From assembly GCA_965249895.1 (NCBI GenBank), contig CBDFNC010000004.1, forward strand, positions 1-64,000: a DNA stretch of 64,000 nt. The letters run 5' to 3'. Positions within the stretch are counted from its first letter, which is position 1; every line of letters starts with the position of its first letter. A program made the position numbers and the translations under genes. This document shows, piece by piece, positions 61,348 to 64,000 of this stretch. Origin of the DNA: CBDFNC01 sp965249895. GTDB lineage: Bacteria > Pseudomonadota > Gammaproteobacteria > Enterobacterales > CBDFNC01. Under the pieces are notes generated by a model. The model was not told the origin of the DNA, made no database searches, and saw nothing but the letters and a program-made list of their open reading frames with translations.

Positions 61348-62439
61348 ATGAGCTACTTTCGCTGCGATGATTTCACCGAGTTGGATAAAGAAATAATAGA
61401 TGACTTTTACGTTTGTTTTCATGAAACGTTCGATGATATTGAATCTAGTTGCCGTAAATTGACTGACGCTCATAATCCTGAAGACGTCAATAACCTGTTT
61501 AGAGCCATGCATTCACTCAAGGGGAATTGCAGAATGGTATTTCTCGACCCCTTTGTAGAGACTTGCCATAAACTTGAGGAAATAGTTTCCGACATTAGGG
61601 ATGGGCGTTACGACTTCGAGCCAATTTACGGCGAGTTTATCGTTGTAGCTATCGGTAAGTTGGAAGAAACCATCAATGATCTTATTAATGAGGGGCAGGC
61701 GGAATTTGAACCACTGGCTAAACTAGAAGCCTACATTATTGAAGTAAAAGAATGTAACACTAGCATTAGAACCCAACGCATAGAAGAAATTCTGAATGAG
61801 CTGGCAGGAGCAGCTTCACCTACGTCAGCACCAGCTCGTGAAACACCCACCTCAGAAGTGAATATACAATCCGACCAGCTCGCCTATTTCTATAGTTTAT
61901 CGTTAAAGCTTGACACTCTAAATATCTATAACAGAGACAGAATCGCTATTATTTGTAAACTTTGTAATGAGATAAATGAAGAGATGGGCTCACCCATAGA
62001 TAAAAACCAACTCACAGCGGCTGTATACTTACGTGATTTTGGCATGGCATTTATACCCAAACGGATCTTGCAACAAAGCCAGGATCTGAAAAAGGAAGAT
62101 GAAGCTATTTTTTATGACCATACTCGAGTTGCAGGAGAGTTTTTGCAACATATTCCAGGTTGGGATGACGCGGCAACAATCATAACTCAACATCACGAAC
62201 ACTTAGATGGATCTGGTAACCCTTCTAAACTCAAGGGAGATGAAATTCATTTGGGAGCAATGATCCTTGCTGTAGTTGATGCTTACCAGGATGTGGTACA
62301 CCAACATAGCGCGACAAGTTTTCGTAAAACCCTGCTACGGGCAGTCACTGAAGTTAATAGTAATGCGGGGAGTTACTTCTCTCCAGTAGTTGTTGATGCG
62401 TTTAATATGGTAATAAGGCACCATTATGTTTCACATTAA
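61348..62439 (+). CDS. Hpt-domain protein with degenerate HD-GYP domain
   Basis: A 363-residue signalling protein. An N-terminal Hpt domain (about 10-110) has the phosphoacceptor in FRAMHSLKGN, His55. The C-terminal about 170 residues have HD-GYP features (TQHHEHLDGSGNP, AMILAVVDAYQDV), but the signature HD is RD (YLRDFGMAFIPKRIL) and GYP is GNP. It may bind but not cleave c-di-GMP. ATG 61348 follows GGGAAG. It neighbours a damaged two-component locus on the other strand. Confidence 0.82.
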   Translation: MSYFRCDDFTELDKEIIDDFYVCFHETFDDIESSCRKLTDAHNPEDVNNLFRAMHSLKGNCRMVFLDPFVETCHKLEEIVSDIRDGRYDFEPIYGEFIVVAIGKLEETINDLINEGQAEFEPLAKLEAYIIEVKECNTSIRTQRIEEILNELAGAASPTSAPARETPTSEVNIQSDQLAYFYSLSLKLDTLNIYNRDRIAIICKLCNEINEEMGSPIDKNQLTAAVYLRDFGMAFIPKRILQQSQDLKKEDEAIFYDHTRVAGEFLQHIPGWDDAATIITQHHEHLDGSGNPSKLKGDEIHLGAMILAVVDAYQDVVHQHSATSFRKTLLRAVTEVNSNAGSYFSPVVVDAFNMVIRHHYVSH

Positions 62440-62465
62440 TAGAACTAAAGACACAAGGCACGCTT

Positions 62466-62792
62466 ATTAGGGGGTCTGGTCGAGTAGAACGGCCAGATTA
62501 CTCTGACCGAACCCTCTCAGAACCGGACGTGCGGAACTACCGCATCCGGCTCCCAAGTAAACAGACGTCCTCACATCATTTTCAGTAAATGTTAGAGCAT
62601 TGATTTTGTCCTAAAGTCTCTCATCCTTGGAAACTGGTATAATCTCAGTATCTTAGTAAACCTATCCCATGTCATTCGTTTCTTACCTCCTCTGCGGTTA
62701 AACCATGCAAGGAGGATGTGCTTGCAGCGCTCAATGAAACTTCCTACCCGCTTCTTGTTATAGGATATGTGGTGATAGTTCACCCTCATCAA
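62466..62792 (-). mobile_element. 5'-truncated group II intron (maturase tail plus domains V-VI)
   Basis: On the minus strand, 62792-62592 encodes VNYHHISYNKKRVGSF and HILLAWFNRRGGKKRMTW, the maturase/X-domain end of a group II intron reverse transcriptase. It ends FPRMRDF rather than the common PKPRI. Downstream, 62552-62520 folds as domain V (GAGCCGGATGCGG, TAGTT-type loop, CCGCACGTCCGGTTC) and GGTCAGAGTAATCTGGCC resembles domain VI. The reverse transcriptase body and 5' intron domains are missing. The 3' end is near 62466-62490. Confidence 0.78.
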
Positions 62793-62895
62793 CCGTGATA
62801 GCTTCTGAGATATTTATCTTAAAATCATTTTTTTTAAGTGCTCTAACGATCAATTCTCGATCGACATTATCATCATCGACGATCAAAACGTTCAA
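62758..62895 (-). pseudogene. Response regulator, truncated after about 38 residues
   Basis: TTG 62895 behind GGAGG opens NVLIVDDDNVDRELIVRALKK, the first strand and acidic pocket (DDD) of a receiver domain. Homology stops around 62790, where the group II intron remnant begins; the frame runs 10 more codons into intron sequence. The phosphorylation Asp and the rest are lost. It is 28 nt downstream of the intact response regulator on the same strand. Confidence 0.78.
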
Positions 62896-62923
62896 ATAAC
62901 CTCCGCTGTCAAGAGACGTTTAC

Positions 62924-63349
62924 TCAAGCTATATTTTCAGAGAAATGGACAATTTTCCAATAACCATCAAGCAGTTTAACTATGCTCTCAAAACCCAATC
63001 CCGTTTCACTTTTTACAAAATAACCCGCTATATGTTGGTTGTAACTGGCAGTAATATCCTGATCGGCTTGTGACGAGGTCAGAACAAATACGATACTGCT
63101 CTTTAACGAGTCATACTCCCTGATGGATGTTAAAAACTCTAATCCATTCATTCGTGGCATATTTAAATCCAACAAGATGACATAAGGCTGTTGCACTTCG
63201 CCACGCTGAAGAAGGTCGAACGCCTCTTTTCCATCTTTCGCACGAATAATGGTATTAACAATTCGCTGTTTGTTAAAACCCCGTTCAATTGCCATCGCGT
63301 CAACATCATCATCTTCGACTAGTAGTATCGTCACTTCTGAACTTTTCAA
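62924..63349 (-). CDS. Single-domain response regulator (Rcp1-like)
   Basis: A 141-residue receiver domain. Acidic pocket EDDDVD, phosphoacceptor Asp in ILLDLNMPRMNGLEFL (about residue 60), Thr/Ser in VFVLTSS and the Lys in GYFVKSE are all present. The insertion and KLLDGYW ending resemble Rcp1-type regulators paired with phytochrome-like kinases. Start TTG 63349 with GAGG 9 nt upstream; it follows the kinase tail by 3 nt. Confidence 0.9.
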   Translation of the reverse strand: MKSSEVTILLVEDDDVDAMAIERGFNKQRIVNTIIRAKDGKEAFDLLQRGEVQQPYVILLDLNMPRMNGLEFLTSIREYDSLKSSIVFVLTSSQADQDITASYNQHIAGYFVKSETGLGFESIVKLLDGYWKIVHFSENIA

Positions 63350-63352
63350 TTT

Positions 63353-63449
63353 TTATACCTCGCTCATAGAGGGTGAACTCTGCTCTACTACGCCAGCCAC
63401 CTCGATATTGGCAGATATTGGCCAGTGGATCAGTATAGCTGTGCCGAGC
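63353..63449 (-). pseudogene. Sensor-kinase C-terminal remnant cut by the insertion sequence
   Basis: The last about 31 codons of a frame ending 3 nt before the response regulator. LGTAILIHWPIS resembles the final strand (GTxxxxxxP) of a histidine kinase ATPase domain. The frame enters insertion-sequence DNA at 63450. A kinase is the expected partner at this position, but so short a tail does not prove it. Confidence 0.55.
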
Positions 63450-64000
63450 CTGTCTCTTGTGCATAAGTCATCAACCAAAAAAATTGAACTTTTTGCGGCT
63501 TCGTCGATCAGATCTCCAGAATCTGAACGGTAGGAATAAGCAAAGATGTTACAGGCACTGCATAATGCAACAACATGGGCTGGCAATTTATTCGGCAAGG
63601 CGGCATTGGGAGATAAGCGCCTAACTAAGCGGTTGGTGAAAATTGCCGAAGGACTAGCCCGCCATACAGGTCAGTCGCTTGCTGCATCATGTGAAGGCGA
63701 TGCCATCGCCGTGGAAGGGGCTTACCGCTTTATGCGTAACACAAAAGTACAACCAGCAGCAGTTAGAGTTGCAGGCTTTAAGGCAACCGTGAAAGACATT
63801 ATTGACAGCGATATAGAAGAGATCTTAGCGCTTGAAGATACCACCTCTGCGAGCTTTCGACACCAAGTTGCAGCACAGCTCGGTAAGCTGGGCAAGGTCA
63901 CCGATAAAGCGCGGGGATGGTGGGTTCATTCGGTTCTCTTACTGAATGCGCATACCATGCAAACGTTGGGGCTGGCGCAGAATGGCAAAAACGGTGAAAA
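63450..64000 (+). mobile_element. IS50/Tn5-like insertion sequence (IS4 family), left end; right end outside
   Basis: The left terminal repeat CTGTCTCTTGTGCATAAGT (63450-63468) is close to the 19-bp ends of IS50/Tn5 (CTGACTCTTATACACAAGT for the outside end). A transposase gene of the same family starts 78 bp inside. The element interrupts the putative kinase gene. Nine-bp target duplication cannot be checked because the other end is off the window. Confidence 0.88.
63546..64000 (+). CDS. tnp: Tn5/IS50-like transposase, 5' part (cut by the window end)
   Basis: ATG 63546 opens a frame still open at 64000 (151 codons). The product matches the Tn5 transposase N-terminus at TWAGNLFGKAALGDKRLTKR, EGAYRFMRN, and the first catalytic Asp in ALEDTTSASFRHQVA, followed by LGKLGKVTDKARGWWVHSVL. 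It is the DNA-binding domain and start of the DDE catalytic domain. No frameshift is seen in the visible part. Confidence 0.93.
   Translation, partial: MLQALHNATTWAGNLFGKAALGDKRLTKRLVKIAEGLARHTGQSLAASCEGDAIAVEGAYRFMRNTKVQPAAVRVAGFKATVKDIIDSDIEEILALEDTTSASFRHQVAAQLGKLGKVTDKARGWWVHSVLLLNAHTMQTLGLAQNGKNGE

Noticed and set aside
1..64000. CRISPR array or a dedicated anti-phage defence island
   Set aside because: No regularly spaced repeats, cas genes, restriction-modification, toxin-antitoxin or retron-like genes were recognised anywhere in the window.

Overview
The window reads as a chromosomal segment of a marine-type gammaproteobacterium, most likely in the Alteromonadales. The evidence is gene content and order: ccoNOQP-ccoH-ccoI-ccoS-fnr-uspE-ttcA, thrS-infC-rpmI-rplT-pheST-ihfA, uncharacterised families usually seen in that order (DUF3080, probably DUF2987 and DUF2947), and a dif site nearly identical to that of E. 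coli. The genus cannot be fixed from the sequence alone.

Region 1 (1-9980) is a filamentous phage (inovirus) prophage present as at least two head-to-tail copies. The repeat unit is 7471 bp, from the XerC arm at 2482 to the XerC arm at 9953. The first copy is cut by the window edge; the second is complete. Its order is attP hairpin, leftward repressor, two small genes, a P2 GpA-type HUH replication initiator, a likely ssDNA-binding protein, small coat-like proteins, major coat protein, a 24-residue hydrophobic protein, adsorption protein (pIII-like), pVI-like protein, Zot/pI assembly ATPase, and a 51-residue unknown protein. The right end regenerates a canonical 28-bp dif (9953-9980). The copy junction has a degenerate site plus an inverted partner about 92 nt away, the layout of the CTXphi folded single-stranded attP.

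Region 2 (9981-22400) is a microaerobic respiration block: two small unknown genes, a class-II-type FNR promoter, ccoNOQP for cbb3 oxidase, the ccoH/ccoI/ccoS maturation genes, a SafE-like membrane protein, fnr with an FNR box in its own promoter, uspE and ttcA. A palindromic repeat element sits between ccoI and ccoS.

Region 3 (22385-29180) holds a DUF2987-like protein, a membrane protein, a CobB sirtuin and a four-gene general L-amino-acid ABC transporter (aapJQMP), with an attenuator-like hairpin after the binding-protein gene.

Region 4 (29186-40401, minus strand) is the thrS-infC-rpmI-rplT / pheST-ihfA translation locus. It has a 958-residue 7TM-GGDEF-EAL protein between rplT and pheS and a PAS-GGDEF cyclase beyond ihfA. 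infC uses a non-AUG start (ATT or ATA) directly after the thrS stop.

Region 5 (40533-52302) is mixed housekeeping: START-domain protein, TerB, fructosamine kinase, Nudix, HAD phosphatase, pteridine-reductase-like SDR, riboflavin synthase, MATE pump, DUF3080 lipoprotein, a frameshifted acetyltransferase, a ParB-like small protein, DUF1801, GTP cyclohydrolase II, an ABM monooxygenase and an AraC regulator.

Region 6 (52303-61064) has three tandem tRNA-Val(GAC) genes with a likely promoter, a large secreted polysaccharide-deacetylase-like protein, a YebC-family regulator, an RsmB-like methyltransferase, a HAD hydrolase, CinA and a thioredoxin-fold protein without CXXC.

Region 7 (61065-64000) is a damaged signalling locus: an Hpt protein with a degenerate HD-GYP domain, an intact Rcp1-like response regulator, a second response regulator cut off by a 5'-truncated group II intron, and a probable sensor-kinase tail cut by an IS50/Tn5-like insertion sequence that runs off the window.
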